DNA of 28,037 nucleotides, from contig PFCY01000008.1 in NCBI GenBank assembly GCA_002763085.1, positions 1-28,037 of the forward strand, given 5' to 3'. Origin of the DNA: Candidatus Pacearchaeota archaeon CG10_big_fil_rev_8_21_14_0_10_32_14 (lineage in GTDB: Archaea > Nanobdellota > Nanobdellia > Pacearchaeales > GW2011-AR1). Under the pieces are notes generated by a model. The model did no database searches. It was not told where the DNA came from and worked only from the letters and a program-made list of their open reading frames with translations. Position 1 is the first letter of the stretch, and each line of letters opens with the position of its first letter. Below are positions 21,501-28,037 of this stretch, one piece after another. Made by a program: the position numbers and the translations under genes.

Positions 21501-23528
21501 TGCAATTCTGCAGGAATGAATGATGTCTTTAGCGGTATAGAAGCTGGCGCTCCAACTCCAATCGGAATGGATTTATGCGACGGATCTGAAACATCACAAT
21601 TAAGTGTAGATATATGCGGTTTTGGAATGAAAGATATGGGAAATGCGTACGGATTTGGTGCCAATGTAAAAGATTTCTCAAATGCGAGCAGCTGCAATAA
21701 AGAAAAAGTTTCTAATTTCATGACTCAAATGGAGTTGATTGGAAATGGAATAGATACTGTTAATTTAATTGTTTATTTAGATACTGATGGAAGTTCTACT
21801 GGAGGCTGCACACTATCTCATAACAATTCTGCGCAAGGATACGAATTTAAATTGCGTTATGCTTCGGAATGGAATGTAAACACAAGTAAAGCATCAGAGA
21901 CATTTACTTCTTATGAATGTGAAAATAATGATTGGAAACTAACTGACATTAAATTAAGTGTGTGGAAGAAAATTATGTGTTCTGAAGTTGGAGGTCCAAT
22001 GCTGGCAATAGAAAAATCAGAGTTATCTAGATATCCTGATCTTTATGATTCAACGCAAGATATGAGAATTTATGTTGCAACTATCGGTAACATCGGAAAT
22101 ACTTCTTCACCCACCGATGTTGCTTCTCCTGGCTGGTTTACTCCGGGAGCAGTTGATTTTGAAATAATGAGTGCGTTTGATTATGGGGCTGATTCAGCTA
22201 AATTTGAAAATATTTTGAAAAATGGATTTGTTCAAGGAGAAGATTGTTTTACTGCTTTAGATGATGATAGCGACGGCAATACAAATTGCAACGATTGGGA
22301 CTGTCAATATTCTCCTTCCTGTTCTGACGAAGGAGTCAATGCAGATGATTACCAAGATACGGGAATGCCTCAAATAACTGGCGTGAAAGTTGAGGAATAT
22401 CCGGACAGCGCGCTAGTGATATTTGACACAAATAAACCATCAAACGGAACTTTGGAATTTTATGGAAATGATTCAAGATGCACTGTTTTGAATTCAACAG
22501 TTCATGATATTGGAATAACAAGTTCTGATGTTAGAGATTATAAATTATGGCATACTGCTGAAGTTTATTCAAATACTATAGGCTACAATTTAATTAACGA
22601 TACAAAGTATTATTATAAGTTAAAGATTTGTGACAGTAATGATAAGTGTGCGACAAGTAAATGCACGTCGTTTGTAACTTCAACTCCAGGCAAATGCGGT
22701 TATTGTAATTTCGTTTCAAGAATTAAAACCACAACTTCCTGGATTGTAAATTATGATACCAATCAAGATGGAGTTTTTGAACATGAACAAGGATTAGTTT
22801 GCGGTCCAAATGCTGGAATGAAGAGCAATTACACCGACGGAAGAAAAGTAAATATTAGATTAACAAAAAGTGATAATACAACTTATTTTGATTTTTTGAA
22901 TGCCTCTCTTACAAAAACCGGATTAAATGATAAAGTAAGAACTATAAGCAGTGTAGGAGATATCATAACAGGATTAAATTTAGTCGGTTTAAGTTCAGAG
23001 ACAAGAGATAAGATAATTAATAACTTACATCCGGAAGTTTGTTTAATTAAAATTCCTAATTCAGGAAGCTGTACCACCTTATATCACTGCGATGATGAAG
23101 GTGAAAATTGTGAAGATAGGACTGCAGAATCTTCGCTCGTTGATTCGACAAACTGCGTATGGAAAGTTCCGAATTGTGAATTCTCAACCTATACCACAAC
23201 TCAGGGAGGAGGAGGGAATAATAACAATGGTGGCGGGGGAAGTAGTGGTGGAGGAAGCAGTGGAGGAATCACTCCCTTAGCAAATCAAACAACTAAAACT
23301 ACACCAACTCCAGCACTGGGGTCTACTGATACTGATGAGGATGGAGATCAACCAGCTTCACAGCCAAAAGATGAGGGAGCTCCGACAATTCCTCCAAAAA
23401 CATCAGGAGGAAAGTTTTTTGTATTAATCGGCGTTGTGATTTTAGGATTGATCGCAGTAGTAATCATTTTATCTGTTATATCAAGATTAAGGGTAAAACG
23501 TAAAAAGCATATGTCTTACGGATATTAA
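18519..23528 (+). CDS. giant cysteine/tryptophan-repeat surface protein, main part
   Basis: The frame is open from 17934; 18519 is only the first ATG after the TAG, giving 1,669 residues. About two dozen repeats of the form C(W/F/Y) - spacer - C - x - C.W - WC (for example CWNNINQPSCESAGCWWNTN) fill the first two thirds. Two Asp-rich calcium-loop-like segments (CWNAQDDDDDNLIDCSDPGC and CFTALDDDSDGNTNCNDWDC) resemble the D-G-D-x-x-D-C motif of secreted bacterial proteins. A fibronectin-III-like region lies near 22360-22680, followed by Gly/Ser- and Thr/Pro-rich linkers, one membrane helix (FFVLIGVVILGLIAVVIILS) and a short basic cytoplasmic tail. It is a membrane-anchored, probably disulfide-rich surface protein; role (adhesion, host contact) inferred. 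Confidence 0.85.
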   Translation: MRGGNQSLCEDNSYGLDCLWSGNPYGNQTNGWCYQDNSAVDCSSINVEKTCMDTYYCWWLYSDLNNPNQGGNCSEPQWGTGDFVGQGGGILNDWNPGCYIFDYNQTECNSILGCNFTNGVCDEISNPIGVNITADGIKCSYINDSSICNDIPALSTCCIWQNGTCENNKYSSSCISQLAQTPDGEDSCEDAESKSSCETIAGSPWFMPCSWNNETSKCGFKVDDIFGTGSQSLIKIENQRNCEAAGGKWISENYCEGNISVPTGRCEYKFDEEDNCDKACFACEIKDSNGNQINSTNAESACAGSSLGICEFVSNSNAPNEIGFCSARLEFKTGVAQDCDTSCGACTFKGDSSSNDTTKRPSYYCSQSKANSDDGGCKWITDDSSLDGGYCLEKGDKTCEDSCDRCKSRDDCSNDGRTSVANQSGSCKWQGSDNDGSCVANIAGDVEICWNAQDDDDDNLIDCSDPGCYSDSFCGFVSGDCFGWTDNNTCISNDCEWVVDAWGSWCDFKGTQCWKYDGSADTCLGTNNVSQEVLNITTARVSYNNVNQSKSFSLVNSGGGWVIGSINITNSSGYQIGEGNYTIDYNLMKINFTNTTYMVSQGGAGNYTNVSYRYYASTNSNCKWESGTGSGWCEKDWSIAETCFNYKNESTCGGSCVWTNDTWCNGNGAETDWCLTQGGWCEHEDFVSNNCWENIDSSTCTIENGCSWKTDQWSTPHCEVNWSGNCWNNINQPSCESAGCWWNTNGNWCSNSMDECWQSTSQSTCNAISSKCSWNTWSNTCQPLCFNETLNNNQNLCTTVSGCIWKAEGGWCEDQQAVSCFNDTNSNSQANCQATQGCKWRNPGWCSPQDGFSTGSTSGGGGKGGSSGAECFKYDGNEALCIDKSAINISCGWTSNFNPSCEPDWSKDCWIYTDIASGCNATNGCWWNPDSNWCGNLADQCWSNLTLVNDPAACNLNPYCNATSYGCEPTCFSRTSSSSCSSAQDSVCRWITGWCNSAGMNDVFSGIEAGAPTPIGMDLCDGSETSQLSVDICGFGMKDMGNAYGFGANVKDFSNASSCNKEKVSNFMTQMELIGNGIDTVNLIVYLDTDGSSTGGCTLSHNNSAQGYEFKLRYASEWNVNTSKASETFTSYECENNDWKLTDIKLSVWKKIMCSEVGGPMLAIEKSELSRYPDLYDSTQDMRIYVATIGNIGNTSSPTDVASPGWFTPGAVDFEIMSAFDYGADSAKFENILKNGFVQGEDCFTALDDDSDGNTNCNDWDCQYSPSCSDEGVNADDYQDTGMPQITGVKVEEYPDSALVIFDTNKPSNGTLEFYGNDSRCTVLNSTVHDIGITSSDVRDYKLWHTAEVYSNTIGYNLINDTKYYYKLKICDSNDKCATSKCTSFVTSTPGKCGYCNFVSRIKTTTSWIVNYDTNQDGVFEHEQGLVCGPNAGMKSNYTDGRKVNIRLTKSDNTTYFDFLNASLTKTGLNDKVRTISSVGDIITGLNLVGLSSETRDKIINNLHPEVCLIKIPNSGSCTTLYHCDDEGENCEDRTAESSLVDSTNCVWKVPNCEFSTYTTTQGGGGNNNNGGGGSSGGGSSGGITPLANQTTKTTPTPALGSTDTDEDGDQPASQPKDEGAPTIPPKTSGGKFFVLIGVVILGLIAVVIILSVISRLRVKRKKHMSYGY

Positions 23529-23541
23529 GAGTTAACTTTTC

Positions 23542-23562
23542 CATCAAATATAAAAATCCTCA
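23542..23562 (+). repeat. 21-bp perfect direct repeat, right copy (overlaps the ATPase promoter)
   Basis: Identical to 17512-17532. AATATAAAAA inside it is the probable TATA of the P-type ATPase gene, about 22-30 bases before its ATG at 23578. The copies could be a duplicated promoter, a target-site duplication of an inserted cassette, or sites for homologous recombination. Confidence 0.75.
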
Positions 23563-23577
23563 TTTCTATTTTTATTC

Positions 23578-26307
23578 ATGAAAAAAGAGGGAAATATTGT
23601 TGATAACATTATTAATCCGGAAGTAGAGGATGAAATATATCAAAAACCTATTAAAGAAGTTCTAGCGTGTTTTTCTACTCTTGAAACTGGTCTTACAACT
23701 CCTGACACTGTAAAACGAATAAGGAGATATGGATACAATGAGTTACCTCAGAAAAAGAAAGATTCACAATTCATTTTATTTTTGAAACAATTCAACTCTC
23801 CTCTGATTTATATCTTAGTTTTAGCTATGATTATTTCATTTATTTTCAAGCATTACGTAGATGGATATGTCATATTATTAGTTTTGATACTTAATGCAGT
23901 TATTGGTTTTGTCGAGGAGCGCAAAGCTGAAAGAGCAATTGATTCTCTAAAAAAGTTTATTGTATCTTATGCTAAAGTTTTCAGGGACGAAGTTCTAATA
24001 AAACTTCCAGCTCGGCAATTAGTTCCAGGAGATATAATCCTTTTAGAAGAAGGCGATAAAGTTCCGGCAGATTGTAGAATCATTCACTCAAAAAATCTTC
24101 AGACACAAGAATCTTCTTTAACAGGAGAATCACTTCCAGAGTCAAAATCTGCCGACATCTTGTATCATAAATCTCCTCTAGGTGATAGGACTAATATGAT
24201 TTTCATGTCAACTCTAGTAGTGAGCGGTCATGCTAAAGCCGTCGTCGTCGAAACGGGTAAATCAACAGAAGTTGGAAAAATTGCATCTTCTCTTCAAGAT
24301 ATTCACTATAAAGAATCTGATTTTCAATCAAAAGTAAAAAACCTGACTTTTATCATGGGAAGTATTGCTATAATTGGAGCATTCATAATTTTTCTTCTCG
24401 GATATTTTTATAGAAGTTTGGAATTTATCGATATATTCTTTTTTACAGTCGCATCATTAGTTTCAGCAATTCCAGAAGGATTACCCGCAGTTCTGTCCGT
24501 CGTGCTGGCTGTCGGTGCATATAGGATGGCAAAAAGAAATGCAATTTTAAGACATCTACCTTCAATAGAAACATTAGGATCAGTGAATGTCATTGTAACA
24601 GATAAGACTGGAACTCTGACTCAAAATACTTTGACCGCAGAAAAAATTTATACTTCGGAAGGACTTTTCAATGTCGACGGAAACGGATGGCAACCTATTG
24701 GAAGATTTTATTTGAAGGATAAAGTAGTCAATCCGAATAATTATCCCTCCCTATCTAAACTATTTTCAATTTGCTCACTTTCAAATAAGAGTAACTTGGT
24801 TAGAAATGATGGAAAATATGAAATTGTCGGAGATCCTACTGAAGCCGCTAATTTGGTTTTATCAAAAAAAGCCGGAGTTGAAAGAGAGAATCTTCTTCAA
24901 GACCATCTTATCTTAGACGATCAAGGTTTTAATTCAGATATAAAATTAAGGGCAACTGTCGTCTCATTAAATCAATCGAGAAGAAAACAATTATATCTCG
25001 TCGGAGCATTTGAAAGATTAATTGAAAACTCTGATTTCCATTTAGTCAAAGATAAAAAACAAAAACTAAAACCAAAAGATAAAGATGCTATTTTACTGCG
25101 AGCCGAATCTTTAGCGAAAGTTGGTTATAGAGTAATTGCCTTCGCTTACAAAGATATTCCAGTAAATTCAAAATCTATAAAAGATAATAATTATAGTGAG
25201 TTAATTTTTGTAGGACTTGTTGCTATGAAAGATCCTCCCCGCCTGGAAGTTAAAGAAGCCATAGAAAAAGCAAAGTCGGCAGGAATAAGAATAATTCTTA
25301 ATACTGGAGATCATAAAGCAACTGCAATCGCAATCGCGAGAGATATTGGATTAACATCTTTGTTATCTCCAAAAGTTCTTACTGAATCAGATTTAGAGAT
25401 TATGTCTGACGTAGAATTTTCTAAAGCAGTTTCCGAAGTGGATATATTTGCAAGAGTAACTCCATCTACAAAATTAAAAATCATAACTTACCTCCAAAAA
25501 CAAGGAAATATAGTCGCTATGACTGGAGACGGAGTGAATGATGCGCCAGCTCTAAAAAAAGCAGATATAGGAATTTCTATGGGAATTATAGGAACTGACG
25601 TTGCAAGGGAATCAAGCGAACTTGTACTTGCCGACGACAATTTTGCAACAATTGTTAGTGCTATTGAAGAAGGCAGGGTAGTCTTTAGAAACATAAGGAA
25701 TTCTTCATCATATTTAGTATCAACAAATGTAGCGGAACAAATTACAATTATATCTTCTTTATTATTGATGTTCCCTCTACCGCTCCTTCCAATTCATTTT
25801 TTATGGATGAACCTAATTACCGATGGATTTAATGGAATTTCTTTATCCTTCGAGAAAAGTCATCAAACAGCATTAAAACAACCTCCAAAAAAAAGAAATG
25901 AAAAAATCCTGAATAAAGAAGTCATACCCTTCATATTGATTGTAGGGATAATTATGTCAATAAGCACGCTGGCATTTTTTTATTATTTTTATTCGAATTT
26001 TGGAATCGAAAAAGCAATGGCAGCAGCATTTATTTCTATGACAATGTGCCAACTTTTTAATCTGTTCAATATGCGTTCATTACATAAATCTATCTTCAAA
26101 TTAGGATTGACTTCAAATAAATATGCTCTCTATGCATTCTTAGCATCGTTCACATTGATGATTCTTGCAGTTTATCTTCCGTTAGTGAATAATTTATTTA
26201 GATTCAATCCTCTATCTTTCTTAGAATTGATAATGATCATATCATCTTCTTCTCTTGTCTTAGTAGTTGGAGAAGTTTACAAATTTATCCGATATTCAAA
26301 AAAATAA
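23578..26307 (+). CDS. type II P-type ATPase, probable Ca2+ (or other cation) exporter
   Basis: A 909-residue protein. An N-terminal cation-ATPase domain (ends NELPQKKK) is followed by the actuator motif TGES (182-185), PEGLPAVLSVVLAVGAYRMA in M4, phosphorylation site Asp342 in DKTGTLT, and MTGDGVNDAPALKKADIGIS (648-667). In the membrane, the Ca2+-ligand pattern of SERCA site II is kept: PEGLPA in M4, TNVAE in M5 and N-L-I-T-D-G in M6. The M8 region has CQLFNLFNMRS, with Gln where SERCA has the site I Glu, so one ion per cycle (PMCA/PMR1-like) is likely. Six C-terminal helices are visible. The cation is inferred; Ca2+ is favoured, H+/Na+ not excluded. Confidence 0.9.
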   Translation: MKKEGNIVDNIINPEVEDEIYQKPIKEVLACFSTLETGLTTPDTVKRIRRYGYNELPQKKKDSQFILFLKQFNSPLIYILVLAMIISFIFKHYVDGYVILLVLILNAVIGFVEERKAERAIDSLKKFIVSYAKVFRDEVLIKLPARQLVPGDIILLEEGDKVPADCRIIHSKNLQTQESSLTGESLPESKSADILYHKSPLGDRTNMIFMSTLVVSGHAKAVVVETGKSTEVGKIASSLQDIHYKESDFQSKVKNLTFIMGSIAIIGAFIIFLLGYFYRSLEFIDIFFFTVASLVSAIPEGLPAVLSVVLAVGAYRMAKRNAILRHLPSIETLGSVNVIVTDKTGTLTQNTLTAEKIYTSEGLFNVDGNGWQPIGRFYLKDKVVNPNNYPSLSKLFSICSLSNKSNLVRNDGKYEIVGDPTEAANLVLSKKAGVERENLLQDHLILDDQGFNSDIKLRATVVSLNQSRRKQLYLVGAFERLIENSDFHLVKDKKQKLKPKDKDAILLRAESLAKVGYRVIAFAYKDIPVNSKSIKDNNYSELIFVGLVAMKDPPRLEVKEAIEKAKSAGIRIILNTGDHKATAIAIARDIGLTSLLSPKVLTESDLEIMSDVEFSKAVSEVDIFARVTPSTKLKIITYLQKQGNIVAMTGDGVNDAPALKKADIGISMGIIGTDVARESSELVLADDNFATIVSAIEEGRVVFRNIRNSSSYLVSTNVAEQITIISSLLLMFPLPLLPIHFLWMNLITDGFNGISLSFEKSHQTALKQPPKKRNEKILNKEVIPFILIVGIIMSISTLAFFYYFYSNFGIEKAMAAAFISMTMCQLFNLFNMRSLHKSIFKLGLTSNKYALYAFLASFTLMILAVYLPLVNNLFRFNPLSFLELIMIISSSSLVLVVGEVYKFIRYSKK

Positions 26308-26327
26308 TTTAATAAATATAATTATTA

Positions 26328-26657
26328 TTAAGTTTTCTTTTGATGTAATCTTTTCTTTGAAGATTCATTTTTAGAACTTGTTTTATTCCATTCATCAAGC
26401 AATTCAGAAATACTTTCAACAATAACTCCCTCAAACGTTTTTAATACCCCCTCTTCTTCATCTCTAGCTTTATATCTTCTCTCATATATGACTGGATAAT
26501 TAGTTCTTTTATATGGAATTTCAAGTTTATATCTTTCAAATCTGCTATCAGATAAATCTTCAAGAACTATTACTTTTCTTATTCTTACATTATCTTTGCT
26601 ATTGCGATTAAAGTATAAAGCTCTAATCTTTGGGCGACGATATTTTTCTTCTGTCAT
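26328..26657 (-). CDS. 109-aa unknown basic protein
   Basis: Not recognised. Basic N-terminus (MTEEKYRRPKIRALYFNRNS), a middle with a beta-like core (RIRKVIVLEDLSDSRFERYK, LEIPYKRTNYPVIYERRYKA) and a lysine-rich end (SSKNESSKKRLHQKK). Rich in Arg and Lys, so nucleic-acid binding is conceivable but unproven. It converges on the ATPase gene with a 20-base gap. Soluble, no membrane segments. Confidence 0.65.
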   Translation of the reverse strand: MTEEKYRRPKIRALYFNRNSKDNVRIRKVIVLEDLSDSRFERYKLEIPYKRTNYPVIYERRYKARDEEEGVLKTFEGVIVESISELLDEWNKTSSKNESSKKRLHQKKT

Positions 26658-26713
26658 TAAATAATTTACCCTATGGTTATTTAAGAATTGTTGTTATGAA
26701 TATTTAATGCGAT

Positions 26714-26911
26714 TTATTCTTTTGGTTTTAACTCTGGAAAAAACTTGTACAATTTGTCTCTTGCTTCTTCAAGAGCTTCAATTCCCTGTCTAGTAATTCT
26801 ATTTGTACTATTCCTAAATCTTCCAGAATCAATAGTCTCTTTAAGTTCTTTAATTCTACTATCTATGTAAGAATCATAATTTCTTAACTTATCTTCAATT
26901 TCTCTTTCCAT
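26714..26911 (-). CDS. 65-aa unknown helical protein
   Basis: Not recognised. MEREIEDKLRNYDSYIDSRI is a charged helix with coiled-coil-like spacing; the second half (ITRQGIEALEEARDKLYKFF) is another helix. A short motif, also present upstream of hicB, lies directly before its TATA (26933-26941). It may be a small regulator or antitoxin-like protein, but no family is evident. Confidence 0.6.
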   Translation of the reverse strand: MEREIEDKLRNYDSYIDSRIKELKETIDSGRFRNSTNRITRQGIEALEEARDKLYKFFPELKPKE

Positions 26912-26939
26912 TATCTCTTCTCCAATTTCAAACTTATAA

Positions 26940-26962
26940 ACTTTCCGTAGGCAAATTCACTA
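26940..26962. promoter_or_regulatory. conserved upstream element, copy 1 (before the 26911 gene)
   Basis: The plus-strand sequence CTTTCCGTAGGCAAATTCAC, beginning at 26941, is closely repeated at 27452-27476. The 13-base core GGCAAATTCACTA is identical. It lies immediately upstream of the minus-strand TATA (TTTATAA, 26933-26941), where a BRE or activator site would sit. Confidence 0.5.
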
Positions 26963-26993
26963 TTGTCTTGTACTAAAATTGATGTAAGGAGAA

Positions 26994-27218
26994 TCAAAGC
27001 AATTCAAAAAATTCATCTCGTGTTAGTCCAGCTTTTTTGATAATCGCAAGTAAAGTTCCTTTTGCAATCGTTTTATGATTCGGAACCGTTAGTCTTCGAT
27101 AAGGAGGATTTTTATTTCTAAGAATCATATGGCTTCCAGTTTGATGATCAATTTCATATCCAACTTTTTATAAAGCTTTAACAACTTCAACACCAGAAAT
27201 AATTGGCAATTTAGACAT
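26994..27218 (-). pseudogene. hicA: hicA toxin gene with an in-frame TAA at codon 17
   Basis: The minus strand reads MSKLPIISGVEVVKAL, TAA at 27168-27170, then KVGYEIDHQTGSHMILRNKN, PPYRRLTVPNHKTIAKGTLL and a normal end at 26994. This is the HicA fold: small, with the catalytic His in GSH and the VPNH and KGTL segments. Without the TAA it would be a 74-residue mRNA interferase that degrades RNA. The TAA stands where family members have a charged residue (LEKxG), so it may come from GAA by one base change. It overlaps the hicB stop by eight bases. It is probably inactive as read. Confidence 0.75.
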
Positions 27219-27423
27219 TGATATCAATAATCTCCTCTTCTATAGAGAGTGGTATTGCCTCACCATGTTTTTTTAAGCTTTCTAAATATCCTATCATAGC
27301 ATCTTTTATATTATCTATGACTTCAGACCGAGTATTACCTTGAGAAATACATCCCGGAAATGCAGAACATTCTGCCACGAAAACGCCATCTTCATCTTGC
27401 TCAATATTTATTCTTATTTTCAT
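27211..27423 (-). CDS. hicB: HicB-family antitoxin
   Basis: A 70-residue protein with the degraded RNase H-like HicB fold: IRINIEQDEDGVFVAECSAF, PGCISQGNTRSEVIDNIKDA and GYLESLKKHGEAIP. It would bind and neutralise HicA. It lacks a C-terminal DNA-binding domain. The order hicB then hicA, with an overlap, is a known arrangement. A TATA-like ATTTAAATA (about 27444-27452) lies upstream, preceded by the conserved element 27452-27476. Because hicA is broken, this antitoxin may be free or retained as an orphan. Confidence 0.85.
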   Translation of the reverse strand: MKIRINIEQDEDGVFVAECSAFPGCISQGNTRSEVIDNIKDAMIGYLESLKKHGEAIPLSIEEEIIDINV

Positions 27424-27451
27424 AACATCTATCTAACTTCAAATTATTTAA

Positions 27452-27476
27452 ATCTTTCCCGTTGGCAAATTCACTA
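27452..27476. promoter_or_regulatory. conserved upstream element, copy 2 (before hicB)
   Basis: ATCTTTCCCGTTGGCAAATT onward repeats the sequence before the 26911 gene, with one inserted C and one A/T change outside the identical 13-base core (27464-27476). It lies directly upstream of the hicB TATA-like box. The two genes may share a regulator or a duplicated promoter. Confidence 0.5.
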
Positions 27477-27589
27477 CCGATATGTATTAAATAAATTAAT
27501 CGAACATAAACAAAGCTACATTGATTAAATTAAAATTTTTTAGAAATATTAAAATAAAAAAAATTGGAGTGGAAGTTTTCGTGGGACTT

Positions 27590-28037
27590 ATTGAATAAAC
27601 AATCATTGAGGCTTTTAGTAGTTGTCTGCTGAAACAGTCGCTTTCGCTTCTGCATTACACAGCAACTCTATCAACGTCGTCTTCTACGACGGCCTTTGTT
27701 GTCTCGTTTTGCGGATGGCTTCGAGCTTAGATGCATTCAGCTCTTATCCACATAATGCGTAGCTACGCGGCGTGCTCATAACAACCGCTCACCAGAGGCA
27801 TCCGATTACCGTTCCTCTCGTACTAGATAATCGTTCCACTCAGACAACCACACTTCTAGTAGATATCATACAAACTGTCTCGCGACGTTCTTAACCCAGC
27901 TAACGATCCCTTTTAATGCGTGAACTCCGACACCCTTGGACGCCTGTGCACATCCAGGATAGGAAGAGCCGACAGCGATGTACCAAACCGCCCCGTCAAT
28001 ATGGACTATCGGGGGCGACAAGCCTGTTATCCTTGGG
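27590..28037 (-). rRNA. 23S rRNA, 3' part (partial; 5' part beyond the window)
   Basis: The minus strand carries the universal helices of the 23S 3' end. These include the sarcin-ricin loop AGTACGAGAGGAAC (about 27811-27824), the GGATAACAGGCTTGTC-type peptidyl-transferase segment near 28020-28035, and the GGATGTGCACAGGCG-like region. The 3' end is estimated from the distance to the sarcin-ricin loop, about 235-250 bases, and is not exact. The gene continues past the right edge. No 5S rRNA or tRNA is visible downstream of it; the next gene is hicB. Confidence 0.93.

Noticed and set aside
17637..23200. CRISPR-like repetition
   Set aside because: The periodic pattern is protein-level (Cys/Trp repeats); the DNA repeats are not identical and have no regular spacers.

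Overview
The window reads as chromosomal DNA of a small-genome archaeon, most probably from the DPANN group (Pacearchaeota, Woesearchaeota or Nanoarchaeota-like). Evidence seen: archaeal/eukaryotic-type ribosomal proteins S19e, L39e and L31e; Cbf5 with a PUA domain; TrmY; a TrmB-type regulator; an archaeal winged-helix protein; an RNase P RNA; a tRNA with no encoded CCA; and the 3' end of an archaeal-type 23S rRNA. The DNA is AT-rich. Most genes have a TATA box about 25-30 bases before the start codon, so many transcripts are probably leaderless. Genus or species cannot be named from what is visible.

Layout. 1-2000: a 3' scrap of a plus-strand gene, then a divergent polyamine pair: a carboxynorspermidine-synthase-like dehydrogenase and an AdoMet-decarboxylase-like pyruvoyl enzyme. 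2000-4715: trmY, an isoprenylcysteine-methyltransferase-like gene split by TAA, a four-helix membrane protein and cbf5. 4870-6072: a gene with a lesion at its start codon, then AlkD. 6103-7668: the ribosomal operon S19e-L39e-unknown 82 aa-L31e (minus strand). 7767-9580: a TrmB-type regulator, divergent from two small proteins with a shared N-terminal motif, then an unknown protein. 9635-11181: a CRM-domain RNA-binding protein, a structured RNA candidate, and a membrane protein plus winged-helix operon. 11200-13370: a GC-rich perfect four-way junction, a micro-ORF, a stand-alone NFACT-R protein and a secreted Cys-rich protein with a small membrane partner. 13363-15817: Nudix, CysRS and a membrane-anchored surface protein. 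15942-17131: LAGLIDADG endonuclease, tRNA-Phe, and RNase P RNA with a tandem copy of its 3' end. 17185-23528: a small interrupted ORF and a giant Cys/Trp-repeat surface protein (about 1,960 codons, one in-frame TAG). 23578-26307: a type II P-type ATPase. 26328-27423: two small unknown proteins and a hicBA pair whose hicA carries an in-frame TAA. About 27590 to the end: 3' part of 23S rRNA.

Functional themes. Much of the window serves RNA and translation: rRNA, tRNA-Phe, RNase P, CysRS, Cbf5, TrmY, CRM, NFACT-R and three ribosomal proteins. A second theme is the cell surface: the giant Cys-rich protein, the VWC-like secreted protein and the pilin-like anchored protein. The most unusual parts are the polyamine pair; the compact four-way junction; the rnpB 3'-end duplication beside tRNA-Phe and a homing endonuclease; a 21-bp perfect direct repeat flanking the giant surface gene; and five otherwise intact reading frames each broken by one lesion (TAA, TAA, TAG, TGA and an apparent 1-base deletion).
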